DNA of 64,000 nucleotides from Ascidia mentula (Eukaryota > Chordata > Ascidiacea > Phlebobranchia > Ascidiidae). The position numbers and the translations under genes were made by a program. The stretch is taken from positions 17,716,266 to 17,780,265 of the forward strand of contig OX387197.1 in the NCBI GenBank assembly GCA_947561715.1, read 5' to 3'. Of the stretch, positions 49,001-62,059 are shown in pieces; the first letter of the stretch is position 1; each line of letters begins with the position of its first letter. The notes beneath the pieces were generated by a model, which was given only the letters and a program-made list of their open reading frames with translations, ran no database searches and was not told the DNA's origin.

Positions 49001-52000
49001 ACCTCGATTTAGATTAGCAAGTCATCCCTCTATCAGTTATATGTTATGTCGAATGGTAACCAGCACGGACAACTATCTCCAATTTGAGCTTTCAGTTCCG
49101 TTTATGGCGGTCGCGTATTTACAGCTTTTTTAGGAGAAAGCTTACCTCAAATCTCCTAGGTATCGCACTTAATTCAAGCATTAGCATAAGTGCTCCTTCT
49201 CCTTACTCTGCTCTTGAAATTTTCCGTTACCACTTGTCACGTGAGTGTGGTAAACCTAGGTATTTAGGTCACGTCACTGACGCCTGGATAATTACACGAA
49301 GATCAACTTGCTATCGTCACCGTGCATTTGCTGTTGTCGATATGGCGCGATGACAGTGCCCCATACGAAATACTACATTGAAGGTCAATCTAACCTGCAG
49401 GCTTTGGAAGGAGGTGTTATTTTGAGTTCGTTTGTGTCAGCTTTTGATTGGCTATTGCGATTAGAAGGTCGGCCAACATTTCCCTTTACGATCCCGATGG
49501 CGCAAGACTGCTTTTCAGTCTCTCACCTCCACGACTTTGGAAAAAAATAAAACACAAACCCTTGCGGGACGGCGACCAACAAAACGGATTTGCAGCGAAA
49601 AATGGCAGCAGTTCGATCGGGTTCTGCGCTGGGAAGCCTGACTAGTCGAAGATTACGTGGGCAGATCTGGCAAATAGCGCTTGGAGGCGATCTCCGTATT
49701 TCGTGTGTTGCCAAACCAAATAGCGCGAGCTCGACGAAGCGCGAATCGCTTTGCTGTGAATTCGACCCTCTTATTTCTATTCTTGTTGGTTTACGACTTC
49801 ACGAAACCTTCAGGCTGTTAACCCGCTGTGTTGTATTCTTCATATTATCTATGTTTAATTGAAGTTTAGTGCTGCACGTGCAAATGCCACCATACTTCCC
49901 ATGTTTTAAATGAATGTCATCAGAGGTTGAAGTTGTAAGTGGTTTGAAGGATAAAAGTACGTTTTGAAACCCGGCTGCTTTGTAATACAAGCAGGAAATG
50001 AATTGTGGACGAGTTTATTCATGATGACTCACACAGCGTCCATTTTCTCACGTCTGATTGCTGCAAACCGTATTACTGTTCGGATCAGTGTGTCACAGAT
50101 CGCATGGAGTAGAGTGGTCGTATAATTTTTCGGCCGAGGGCGTTTTATGGAGAACTCCAGTCTCTTAATTGTGTTTGTGTATTGATTGTATGCAAATTAA
50201 CTGTCCTTCGCAACCGCTTCCGCCTAAGTAATTTCCTTTGCTCCTTATTTTTACATTTTAAAGGTGTCCCGAACTCGCGGTCTGCACATAAATTGTGCAA
50301 GTGAATATAAACGTAATGTTATGGCGAGCACAAAAGCGATAGTCCGAACTCCCGGCTCTTAATAATTTGATATCCCATATGCGATGTTGATACGAAGCCC
50401 GTGTTGACCTGCTTCATTATTTTTTGGTGCTTAGCAGTTAAACAACTTTCGCTTTTTGGCCGGTTTCAAACCGCGATGCGAAGAAATACTGAGCAAAACT
50501 CGACCACAGCCCTGGGGAGAGGCAACGTGCGCTTACTGTTTACACACCGCCCGTTTTCGCAAAACCGTGTGAATTCCTAGCGGTTTTTCAGCACCGCACA
50601 GATGGGCAGGGACTTCCAGCACGCTCTGGGCTCGCCAACAAGAAAACATTGCGTGATCGCAGCAATCAGTGCTCGTGCGATGTTCGTGTCGGGTTCGCCT
50701 CCAACGCATCGCACGCGCTTTAAAATAACTCTCTTCGTACTTTACCTGTGCTTGAAAATCGTGAAATTCGTGTCGCCCTATTGCTGAGACGCATTATGCG
50801 GCTGTTTATGACCACAAGGGGAAGATGCATGTTACCTCAAAGAGGCGGGACCTGACCGTTTTCTGACACTTGTCACGTTGAACGACGGATAACATAAGGG
50901 CGAGTGCGTAGGCCCTTCCTATGCTTCCGTTCTTTTTATTGTTGTGCGCCTTTACAGCCCAGTGAACATCTGTTTGTATACTGGCTGTGCGTTTTTAGCC
51001 CCATTAGGTCAAATTGAATTCAACCCATCTTGCGGACTCTAATGAACCTTTAGTGTTAAACATACTTCCGCGGTGCTTTATTGCATTACCTCCATTGTCA
51101 CTCCTGCGGTTTCATTCGCGGACAAGGACTTGTTTTTTCCCTTTGTTTCAAAAGTCCATTTGTCTTGTTGAAATCTGATGATGGTCTGGGATTCCCGTTC
51201 AACACTTTGTTTGGTCCATGGCTGTCTTGCTTTGCAAATATAACAAAGTGATTATTTGTTTTGGTGAATTGAAGTTGTTGATTTCTTGTTCAGTGACGCT
51301 CATTACGCCTCTGGACCCAATACTGGTTTACGCTGAAAAGAAAAACGTGTTTTAATCCAACATGCTAATTATAGTTTTCCGGGAAAATCACACCGTAGAC
51401 AGTCACATAAAGCCGCGATGTTAAAGTTATAAAAGCTCGTGGCTGACGACGAGTAGGAAATGCCATAGTTTCGCCCGGGGGTAAATTCACGAGTCGAGAG
51501 ATAAAATTTGAGCGTTAATCCCTCCAAGTACATTGATGAAGGCGTCTAATTGCATCATTCTGTCGAAATATTCCCATTTTCTTCTTGGTATCGTTTCGCT
51601 CACGCTTGTTGACCATTGATTGTATTCATGCTCTTGTCATGTGCGTTTCGGTGATCGAAAGTACGTGCACTCATTATTACTATTGCTACCCTCGCCAATT
51701 ATGTAGCAGACCATGCAACTATGTCACGTAGTCTTTTTTGAATACATCTGGCTGTTGCATCTTGGAAATTTGTATTCAATAGCGAAAATATAAGGTTTTC
51801 ACGACCACTTGTGACCTCCGTAACGTACAAAATTTATATCATTGTTGGAAGCTTAGACCTCACGTTATTATATTTTATTTGTTCACAATATTTGCATGCG
51901 TCTTGCTGGAAATTGTGTGACTGCTAGTGTCAATTGTTTTGTAGCCTTCTAGGGATGAACGTTAGTTAATGTGAATATGCAACCGCACTCTTTAAAACAC

Positions 52001-55000
52001 GCGTTGAGCAACTCGCCTAACTGTATGCGCTTTTCCGTTACAGGCAAATGGATGGACATGAACAACGACATACTGTATGAGGATGTGAGTCACATTGCTC
52101 CAAACCTCAACGCCCATCTCTCGCCGTTGCTTGGAGACTTTGCCCGGGACCGCTATTCTCGCAAAGTGTTCGTCGGTGGCTTGCCACCCGATATTGACGA
52201 AGGTTCGTAAGGATTAGTTTCCGTACACTTGCGCCGTGTAAATTACGTTCAAATGAGTGCGTTTGTCGCCCCCTACAGTTTAGAAGTGACCGAACTTCCG
52301 CCCCTGTGTGTAACGGGGTTACTTATATTAGGTGTTTGCGTGCTTTTGAACAGCACAGTGTGCACCATGTGATTGAAAAGTGTTTTTTACGATGTCGCAA
52401 TCCAGCAACCGTGCTATACTTTGTGGCACCGTTTAAAGCTAACTATTACATTTACGTAGTGCCGTTCAACTCATTTTACGACCGTTAGTTTGCTGTGCAA
52501 GCAATCGAACCCTAATTCGCTACTGCGCGTAACACTATCGACGTGTTTGCCATTTGGCGTTCGACCTTCATGTGACCCATCTTTGGCGGATTTGCATAGC
52601 CTCGTTTCATACTGCGTGGCTGCTATCCGCTCCTATCCATATTCACCACTATGGCATTTTGACCAAATATGGTGTTGTTTTGTTTGCAGAAGAGATCAAA
52701 GCGAGCTTCCAAAGGTTCGGACCCCTTGTGGTAGATTGGCCGCATAAAGCGGAAAGCAAGTCGTATTTCCCACCCAAAGGTAAGTTGTGTTTCATTTGTA
52801 CGTAGAAATATCCAACTTTAAACGACAAGGTTTTGAAACACATTTGGCCATGATCTATCGACAAAAACAGTGGCTTAACTTCCCTCGGATTAGGGTGTGT
52901 TTGGTTTTTTTTTGCTCGCGCTGTCGCATCCCAAAGCAGTCAAGACCATGGGGTATCTCAAACCATATATTTTTCTCCTTGAAGTTTGCTTGAAACAACT
53001 ATTAGCGTGCATAGAACGTCGTTACATAAACAAACCAACCAAAACTTCAAAAAAACATACACGATCAGTTTGTGCTCCCACTTGTATAGCAGGAAAAGCA
53101 ATACCAACAATATCTCTAACTCAACATCCAGCAGTTCGTACGGGTAAAAGCCACACAAAAGTGCTCCATAGGACAGCATCTGAAGTTGGGCCGCCCGTTT
53201 TAAGTACCATCGGGGCGCCAGCAGTCGAACCTATGTGATATAACACGGGCTACGGGCTCTCAATGAGTACGATGCAAACCAACCATCCGTTTTTCTATTT
53301 CAGGCTATGCGTTCCTGTTGTTTCAAGAGGAGATGTCGGTTCAGAATCTCATTGGTTGCTGCATGAAGGACGGGGACAAACTGTACCTGCGAGTATCGAG
53401 TCCGACTATCCGCGACAAGCCGGTGGGTTTCCATTACCGCCTTTTGTTTTATTGGTTTTAATTTTGGGACTAGTTACGTCATAATGGAGGTGACGTGCTT
53501 GCAATCTTGAGGGCCGAATCCTAAGGAAGAGCTAAAACTAAATATTGATTTTAATGATGGCAACAGTTCAATAAATAACGGTGTTATATTTTCTAATGCT
53601 TTGTGGAAACACGAATGTTGTCATAAGAGTACAAAATTATTGTGGATGCTTGAGCGACAATAGGGTGTATTTCCAACCGTGGGACAAATTAATAAAACCA
53701 TCAAGATTAATAAAAAGGTTACCAAAACTTTTGCATCCATGCCACGCTATTTTCAACAAGGTAAAATTAATGACTTAACAAATGTATAAACCAAGATTTA
53801 CAAACGGTATATACAGAGCACAGTGATTGCAACGGAAATGATTTGAAATGGGAAATCCGGTTGGCTCATTTTTTTTTATTTTAACCCATACGACGTTTGC
53901 AATAAAATAAAACAAATGCGGTCACCGAAATCGATGCTTTCCAGCGATTTGCTTCAATATGAACCGGTTTTTTGACTCGTGAGTCTTGTACCTTGCACTG
54001 AAATTCACACCAGTTTTTTCGCTCCTTCCCGTGCGTTGGGTGGCGGGTATGAATATTTGATGGCAACAGGTGCGTCGCTTGCGATCGAAACCCGACCGTA
54101 ATTTGCCATGGAAAATAACAAGGCCGTTTGATAATGACTGTCTGCGCCGTACCCAATTGAAATACGGACATCTAACGTCACTGTAACCTCTTTCACCTTC
54201 TCATGTGCTTGCCTCTTACCCATGCGAGCTTGTCCACTTAATGTTATTAGATTGGGTTAAATAATGTGCTGTTAAGCATGCACACAGTACAGTCTTGCCA
54301 CCATATGTTATGGCATACGTTTACAGCACCTTCCGCTCCAATATAAATACATGTAACCGCGTCACAGAACATTTTAATATAACCACAGCTTCCTTATGTT
54401 CGTATATCTCATGGCAGGGGCATGTCCATAAATCTTTGTTTTTACTCGCGTGGCTAATGGTATCGCTGGCAAATTATGTGGAACATGCTGCTTAAGCGGA
54501 TGTATGAGGGTTAGCGGCATTTAAACGTGCAGTTGGCCGCAAACTTAAGCCAAGTAATGATCGAAACCCAAGCCTAATATACTTTTAGTTTGTTCATACT
54601 CAAAGACCTCAAAGGAAATTATCCTTCCGCAAACGGTCAAATGCGTTTACAATGCGTGGCGATCCAGCATCTGTTTTAACTGTGGTACGAATACATGGCA
54701 TATGAGCCTTGTATAATACCGAAGAAGCTCGCGATGCGTTTTCGCCGTAGTGTCGAACCGGATATGACGTTTCCTTCCTTTTGGCGTATCATGATACAGT
54801 GCGAAGCGGCATGCAGCTGAGTGCAAATTGTGATCGGTGTTTTAAATTTATCTTTTGTATGTGCACTTTGTTTTGCATCGAATGCAAAAACTTCGCTTAA
54901 CTATAGTGGGTATACAAAGATATACTTTGAAATGGCTCAGAAAAGTCATTGCCTTAGGCAAATTTAACATATACTTCATAATTAAGATCTATTTTGCTAG

Positions 55001-57419
55001 GGAACAAATCATCGTGCAATAATACCCTTCCCAATATACCCATGTACCCATGTTCGTTTCCTTATGTATGTACCATGTTATATGCAGCGTATAATAGGAG
55101 CAAATTATCACAAAACGCCAAACATGCGGCGCCTTTCGAACAGGCGGATTCCATGTATCTCTTGCACACTGCATATGTACAATGCGGTGCAACATACTAC
55201 TCATATCCACGTTGCTGAATCACGAACCAGCTTCGTGCAGAGAGCGTGGCGCCACGTTCCTCATTTCACCATCGTAAACCGAGTTTTCATACTCAGGTGC
55301 AAATTAGACCGTGGAATCTCGCTGATAGCGACTTCGTGTTGGATGGATCTCAGCCTCTCGACCCAAGAAAGACCATCTTCGTCGGTGGTGTGCCAAGACC
55401 GTTGCGTGCCGGTAAGTTCTATGTGTCCGTTGTAAAAACAGGACTGTTTGGCGAGGCCCATACTTCAATTAAGTTCCAAGCTGTTGTTTTAGCGCTGTAG
55501 GCAGAAGGATTAAAGCGTGTAACGTTGGTGACTTTTGCGCGATTTGAATGATTGTTGTCGCGTTATTATCGAGGGTTAAATATTTTTTTTTTATTAGGTA
55601 GTGGACGTGTTCACTGATAAATAGCTGGGTCCCATATCGTCCGTATTACCATATTCGATGGGAACCCTGCTTTAAATCCATTATGTGTTGGCTAACTAAT
55701 GTCAGAAACTGACCACAAAACTAAATTCTCAGCAGCAGCCCTAGTAAAAATTGTTAATCGATTTTCCATTTTATAGTCGAACTTGCAATGATTATGGATC
55801 GCCTGTATGGTGGAGTTTGTTATGCTGGCATCGACGTCGACCCGGAGCTGAAATACCCGAAAGGAGCTGGTCGAGTCGCATTCTCAAACCAGCAAAGTTA
55901 CATTGCTGCTATCAGTGCTCGCTTTGTACAGTTGCAACATGGGGACATCGACAAGAGGGTAAGCACGATCAACATATCAAGAAAAACTGTGAACGCTTTG
56001 CCATATACGCATGATGGGGTTTATTCCATGCTTGCTTTAATGAAACCGAAAACATATGGGGTCATTTTGTAGCGTGCAATGCAAATTCTTTCCCTTTGCA
56101 AAAAGATTTTGTGAAACACCAAAATTCCTCCCCAACTGGACCAATATGGCGAAGTAAGGACTGAAGGTTTTCCTTGTGTTTCAATGCGCACTGGGCTGAA
56201 CCTTAATCCCACTGACTAACTCCCACTGTACTTTTCGCCATTAATGTTCATAAACGTGGTCCCACATTGCGTCTAACTGCAACCATTTGACGCCTGATTC
56301 AGCAAATTGTCGGATCTTTTCCTTCCTTCCGGGTGTCAAGATATTTTCTGCACGCATTTTTTTAAGTAGGCAGAACGTGGGTGAAGCATGCCACATGTTG
56401 ACTTTGGCATTGGTAGGATGTCGCCCTAAACAATTGCTGTTTGAATTGAACACACGTCGCCACCTAGAGGCAAAATTTTGCATGGAAAGTAGCGGACAAC
56501 AAGGTGTTGATTTCACTGCATAACAGAAACCGAATTCGAACTACACCACATAAAACAATATCTTAGGAATGTGCCACTTGAACGAAAATTCGGGGTCGCA
56601 CGAATATAAAATTAGGTATTCGGTGAATCTATTCGGATTCGGGCTCGCCTTGGTACCTCCCATGATGCAATACTCTCATCAGTTTAACGAGACTTTTGTT
56701 ATCAGCAAACAAAATCTTCTGGCTGCAAAACCGGTTTTAAACTTTACGCGTATAACATGTCCAAGCAACTAAGCGTACCACAGTAACGTCATGCAACCGC
56801 ACGAATTAAATACAATTTTTCTATAGCGTTGGTAGCTCTCTTAACGGTCTTGTGTGCAGGTTGAAGTCAAACCCTACGTGTTGGACGACCAGCACTGCGA
56901 CGAATGTCAGGGCGCAAGATGCAACGGAAAATTTGCACCCTTCTTCTGTGCCAACGTCACTTGCCTTCAGGTAAGGATTCGACTGAAATATTCATATGTC
57001 TGTATTGGGTTTCGCCGCGTGTGACTGAATATAATAGTTTCGAAAAGCTTGATCCGGCCGGATCGATAATTTAGAATGACAAGTGACCTGGCTAGGATCA
57101 GCTGTAATACAGAGCGTTAACAGAAAGTACAAATGAATTAAAGCAACATGCTGATGATAGTTAATTTTCATTTTAACGATTTCCTATGATTGCAAACTGT
57201 TCCAACTGCCTTACAATATGATGAACCCCCAGAATGTAACACAAAGAACGGTTTATTTGCACCCAAAGCGATTTGTTGTAAAATATCATTTCGCCTCTCT
57301 AGTACTACTGCGAAAACTGCTGGGCTACCATTCATTCTCGACCTGGAAAAGAGTTCCACAAGCCATTGGTGAAGGAAGGTGCCGACAGAGCCTCGCGTTC
57401 CATGACCTTCCGATGGTAA
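37094..57419 (+). CDS. cpeb2/3/4: CPEB2/3/4-type cytoplasmic polyadenylation element-binding protein (766 aa, 11 coding exons)
   Basis: Exons: 37094-38027, 38182-38359, 38554-38746, 40841-40943, 52044-52202, 52690-52779, 53304-53422, 55297-55411, 55777-55958, 56860-56970, 57303-57419; joined 2301 bp. CPEBs bind U-rich 3' UTR elements and control mRNA polyadenylation and translation. The N-terminal 470 residues are low-complexity, Ser/Gln/Pro-rich, with poly-Gln near residue 238. RRM1 begins at about 509 (KVFVGGLPPDIDE; RNP1 region SKSYFPPKGYAFLLF). RRM2 begins at about 617 (KTIFVGGVPRPLRA). The C-terminal zinc-binding ZZ-type domain (about 704-766) has CDEC, C, FFC, C, YYC..CW, IH and FH ligands. 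RRM sequence is very close to vertebrate CPEB2-4, not CPEB1. Intron 4 is 11.1 kb and separates the variable half from the RNA-binding half. Small alternative exons known in vertebrate paralogues were not found. Confidence 0.95.
44975..44991. repeat. (AT)n microsatellite
   Basis: Uninterrupted AT alternation of about 17 bp, followed by related TATA/CTATA motifs to about 45040. Confidence 0.8.
51977..52043 (+). CDS. Possible alternative first exon of CPEB
   Basis: The frame of CPEB exon 5 stays open upstream across its acceptor to an ATG at 51977 (MQPHSLKHALSN..), giving 22 extra in-frame codons plus the split codon. A transcript starting inside intron 4 could make an RRM/ZZ-only isoform of about 320 aa. 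Against this, 67 bp may be open by chance, and the exon 5 acceptor itself is good. Confidence 0.2.
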
Positions 57420-57756
57420 GAAGGTCACCACTATACGGCGCCAACAGCAACACCGTCGGCCTAGCCGCTTCCGTAATGATCAAATATTTTGTTCCATACT
57501 ACGACGTCCCCCCTTGTTGATTTACCTTGATTCCCTGTTTGTTGATAAAAATCATTACTCTGATGATGACGTATTCATATTATCTCGCCACGTGATTTGC
57601 TCATTCGCTGATCGGGAACTTTTTTCACTGATTTTCGTCCAGCATTCTGCCATAGAAACAATAACCGCCACGCCGCGTTTTCTACAACCCCCAATCTTGG
57701 TGCATTACGTATTCGAAAATCATTCACGTCGGGCAAGCGCGCATGCGCAACGTCGA

Positions 57757-57784
57757 TGACGTCACGCTTTGACCAGTGACGTCA
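57757..57784. promoter_or_regulatory. Paired CRE palindromes
   Basis: TGACGTCA at 57757-57764 and 57777-57784, 20 bp start to start, about 340 bp past the CPEB stop codon and next to GCGCATGCGCAA (an NRF1-like site). Looks like a proximal promoter module, but no transcript start is identifiable. Confidence 0.35.
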
Positions 57785-58856
57785 GAGACGGAAAACGTGC
57801 GTTTTTAATTCTATTTGAGTGTTTTTCGATTTTGCTTTTAGTACAGTTTCGAGTAGTTTTGTAAACGCTTTGCCTCGGTTTCAAGGCTTTTCCGTTCCGT
57901 GTGCTTTTTAGTTTTTTAGTACGAGTAAAGCGGCCAAGACCTTTCTCAGTTGATTGGATTAACGTTGTCCAAAAAACAAACACGCACTACTGCGCATGCG
58001 TGCCACCCGTCGGCCGACTGCTTTGCCTTTCGAAGTCACCCTTGTATGAAACGAAACGTCTTGCCAATTCCCACCCTCAAGTAACGGAAAGCGCGCGTTT
58101 TGACTTTCTTCATTTTTACGTCATCCTTTTGTAAGACCCTCTTTTTTTTCAAGTGGAAAAAACGTGATTTTGCTGAAATTTTGTCACATTTTCGGACAGT
58201 TCGAAAGTGTTTGTGCAACGCAATGGGTTTCTTCCATCCAAATTGACTTCTCGTGGTGAAGTCTAAATTTGCCACGTGATCAAAGGAGAAACGTCACCTC
58301 ATTGCAGATATTTGCTGCAACCGCTTCCTTCCGTGTACATATACATACGCCGCTATGTTCATAGTCTTTTGTGTCTCCCAACTGTGCGAATGCATTCAGT
58401 TCCATTGCTTTTTCTATTTGACTGGAATTTCTACTGCATACATACATTTAATTTTTTTTTTTGCGAAAAAAATAAGAAAAAATACCACGGAGCGCCCGCC
58501 CGCTAGTCGGTGGTTTTCTCCTGTGCTTATTCTCGGACCCCAACCCGTGCAATGACGTCACTCTCTCGCGAGCTATCTCCCTTCTTCCCTCGGCCTCTCT
58601 CGCTTTTTTCACCACACTTCTCTCGCAAGTTTAAGTCACTGTGTCAACACTACTCCAGAGAGGACGCTTTTTTTTCGAGGAAAGAATCAGGCGGGCGTAA
58701 CCGACAGAGACACTTTTACTACTTTTCATCGTTTATTATAACGTAGCGATTATTTTTATACGGTTTCTTTAGAGGAAAAGTTTTTGTTTTTTATCATTTT
58801 TGTATCTTTGGTGTGCGTCCCGTGTAGTTCTATCGTTGGCCCTGTGTATGCGTGTA

Positions 58857-58874
58857 AGTGTGTGTGTGTGTGTG
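58857..58874. repeat. (TG)n microsatellite
   Basis: Eight or nine TG units. Confidence 0.85.
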
Positions 58875-61800
58875 TTTTCTTGGTTCGTTTTCAATTTTTT
58901 CACCGTGTCGAGGCTTTTTTATTTGTCCAAGTAATAATTTTACCCAACCGTGTGTCCTTATTTAACACCCGTATCTTTTCTAAAGGCATATACATAGCAT
59001 TTTTAGCCCATATTTAACAAATCGCCGACTCTTACCCCCGAAAGGGCACCTTTTTCCTCGACCACTTAAAATCAAAACGTGAAAAAATATTTTGGCGTTG
59101 CCTGAAATTTTGTGAATGGCGTCGTTTCGGCCGAGGGGGCGTCCCTTTAAATCGATCTTACTTCCGCTTTCGGTATAGTGTTAGAAGTAGTAGTAGGCCT
59201 GGACTTATGCAATGTCGTCCACGTTGGTGTGCCGTAACCCATCTATATATCAAATGCCTGCGTGTATTGTCTACCGCTTTGCACACCGTAGTAGTAGCAG
59301 TAGTACAGCTGTATATGTCCACCATATGCATAGTTTTCTACATTTTCTATTAAGAACGGGCCGCAATTTTCTACCACCTTTCTACGAACACCCTTTAGAT
59401 CGTGCAAGAAACCCCCACCCGTACGTACATCGCCCCTGTCTTCGTATGCATAACATTTTTACAGAGCGCTACCGACACGCCGTTTAAGCCATCGCGCCAA
59501 GCCCAGTGCAATTCGTAGTAAGTAGTTTAGTCTCTCCTGCCCAGTTAAAACCCGAACACCGCCGCATTATTATACAGTAACAATCACAAAACATATGTGT
59601 ACGTGTAAACCTACGGGACGCTTGCAATTTGTACCAATTTTGTTAAACGCTTTTTTACAGCCTTTACCGGGCATTGTATTGCTTTTTTGTTCCACCTCAA
59701 AATAGGCCCCCGCGGTGGCCGTTTTGCTTTTGAGTTCCGCGATGCGTCGCGCTCGACTCTTAACGCTTCGAATTCGAACACCCACATGTACATACCCCCT
59801 CACAGCAGTTCGACGCACACGCGTATCCATGACAACCGGAATCGGCGCCGTCTAGCTTTCGTTGCAAATTCTCCTGATTTGTTTCAAATTTCTATGTTCC
59901 TTTCCACCGGCGCTCGGCCGAAAACCGACCCCAGTTTTTGTATCACCGCTCCAACACGGCTCCAAAGCGAAATCGGTTGTTCATTGTTCATTTTCTGTGC
60001 AATAAATAGGCTCCTTTTGTTCATTTTATTGCGGCGCGAATCTTTATTTATTCACAATATATATATTTTTCGTCGTCGAAACCCTTATGCATCAGTAATT
60101 GCTGCTTTTTTAGACCGGACAGGAGAGTGCCGTAGCTTGTTGCTTTGTAACTCCGGGCTCGTGAATACAACTTCGCGGAAAACGATCCCCGTTTCCCCTT
60201 AAGTTTAACTCTTGTGCCCGGAGCCGCTTGTGTACGTTTAATGTCTGCGTGGGAGGCGGACCGAATGATGTGCACGTATGTTATACGGAGTGCAAATTTT
60301 TGTGTTGGTCGATTAAACGTCCGGAATTGTTCTACGGTGTACGCAATAATCCAGAAACTAAACTTTTTTGTCAGCCACTTTTTTGCATGTGCTATACTAT
60401 CATAACCCCATCTTTTCGTTGTTGACAAATACATTTCGCTTTCGTGTGGTCAAAACTTCGTCCGAGTCTTTATATTTTACTGCAGTTACAAGCATTTAGA
60501 GACCAGCACCGACAAAGGACAGTGTGTTTGAAACGAACTCTCTTTAGGCCTATTTTCAGTATTTCCATGAAAGAAAGTTTCTATGGAGGAAAAAGTCTTT
60601 CGAATTTCTGCGTAATATAGAATTGTTGTACCATAGCAAGGCAATCGGTTATGCATGGGTGCCAATGTTAAGGTTGAAGGAGCACTTATCTATCAGTTTT
60701 AACGTGATTTTAGACCGTTTAGAACAGCTGTCAAATGGTGCTTGGTTGGTCTGAAAGTATAACTAAAAAAGCAGCTAAAAATTTAAGCGAGTTTTACAGA
60801 CTAAACGAATCACAGATTTCCCATCCCATTTCTTTTATTGTTGGTTCCGTCTCTTGTCAAATTATTTGCAGCAGAGTTGCTTTAGCTACCGCCTTGCTTG
60901 CATTAATCCCCGGTTGGACATTATTTTGCTCAAAAGAGCGGCAAAAATTTAAGTTAATTAATTGTACGGTAAAATAAATATCAGGTCGGTGATTTTATGA
61001 TGGTCCCAACATCTCTGCACAATACCTTCATAGTTAGTTGTCTTATAAAGGCATTGGCATCACCTTTCGAAACTATTAATTGTGAGATAAAGCATTCACA
61101 GAAAATCTTTATCCTTGGAAAATTTTACGATACGACAGTTTGGAAACTTTGTTAATGTAAACGTGATTCTCAATCATGCTTTGAAATGAGCCTTATCTCA
61201 CAATTAAATCGTCTCCACTTCGATCAGGTTCGGTTACAAATCTTCAGATTTGGTTATATCTTCTAGCAGCGATCTTTTCAATCACGCTGCTCCGAAGTTT
61301 TGCCTTACTCCACTGTAAACCTACTCCTCTTGCCATAGAAAGCCTGCTCTGCCCTTAAAAACGTGAATGTATTGTAACGCTCTAAACATGTAGCATCTCC
61401 TTCGATAGACTGCACTGGCGTCGATGCCTTTAAAACAAGCATGATGAAATAATTATGAAAGCCACAGCTGAACAAATTCTTCCTCTAGCCAGATGGTGGC
61501 TTGTTACAAATTGCACTGTTGAGACCTGCAGGGTCAATACAGTTTCACAAAACTGTAAAATGTTGCTGTGTTTCGTTTTTTTATTATTACAATTTAGTTT
61601 GAGGAGGGTGCTATTGTGTTGTGAAATTCTGTAAGTGTGACGAAAAACGGTTACTGTACCCCAAAGATGTGTTTATGATGTAATATTCTGGGCAAAATCA
61701 TCCAGGATTAGGTTAAAATCCGACAAACTGTTTGTTCAGACTTTCAATGCTGCTGTTCCTACTGTGCCTCTGTGCAAAATATGTACATATGTATAATAGT

Positions 61801-62020
61801 CATTACGAGGTAGCATTTTTCAAACGAGTTTCTATTACAAACATTTCATTTTGTGACGACACAATCCGTCCGCACAACAAAAAGGGGAGTAAACAACCGT
61901 ATTTACATGCGGCCACCCGGTGGCACCATTGCGTTGTGGTGCGCCTTTCACTGCAAAATAGTCAAAACGTTCTTAAACCGTTCGCGGACGTTGAGATGAT
62001 TGGCTCTGGGGTCCTCACCG

Positions 62021-62048
62021 TGACGTCACGTTCCTCGCCATGACGTCA
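62021..62048. promoter_or_regulatory. Tandem CRE palindromes in a 20-bp repeat
   Basis: TGACGTCACGTTC occurs twice, starts 20 bp apart, immediately beyond the stop codon of the minus-strand SET/TSPY-like gene. Same spacing as the pair at 57757-57784. Confidence 0.35.
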
Positions 62049-62059
62049 CGTTCGTTAGG

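Larger units (their letters stand above)
40944..52043 (+). other. CPEB intron 4 (11.1 kb)
   Basis: GTATGT donor and TTTTCCGTTACAG acceptor. No embedded gene found; the many small open frames on both strands have no homology that I recognise. From about 41.4 kb the composition becomes richer in CG dinucleotides. Four perfect TGACGTCA palindromes lie at 43439, 44727, 45228 and 46359. An (AT)n run sits at 44975-44991. Confidence 0.7.
57420..62059. other. CPEB 3' region and intergenic DNA
   Basis: No further gene supported. Downstream of the CPEB stop the plus strand is T-rich, with several CPE-like TTTTTAT/TTTTAT motifs (about 58753, 58794, 58914, 60024). The first canonical AATAAA is at 60001-60006, which would imply a 3' UTR of about 2.6 kb; earlier non-canonical ends are possible. 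Perfect TGACGTCA sites are at 57757, 57777, 58553, 62021 and 62041. A minus-strand AATAAA at 61580-61585 could end the next gene. Confidence 0.5.
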
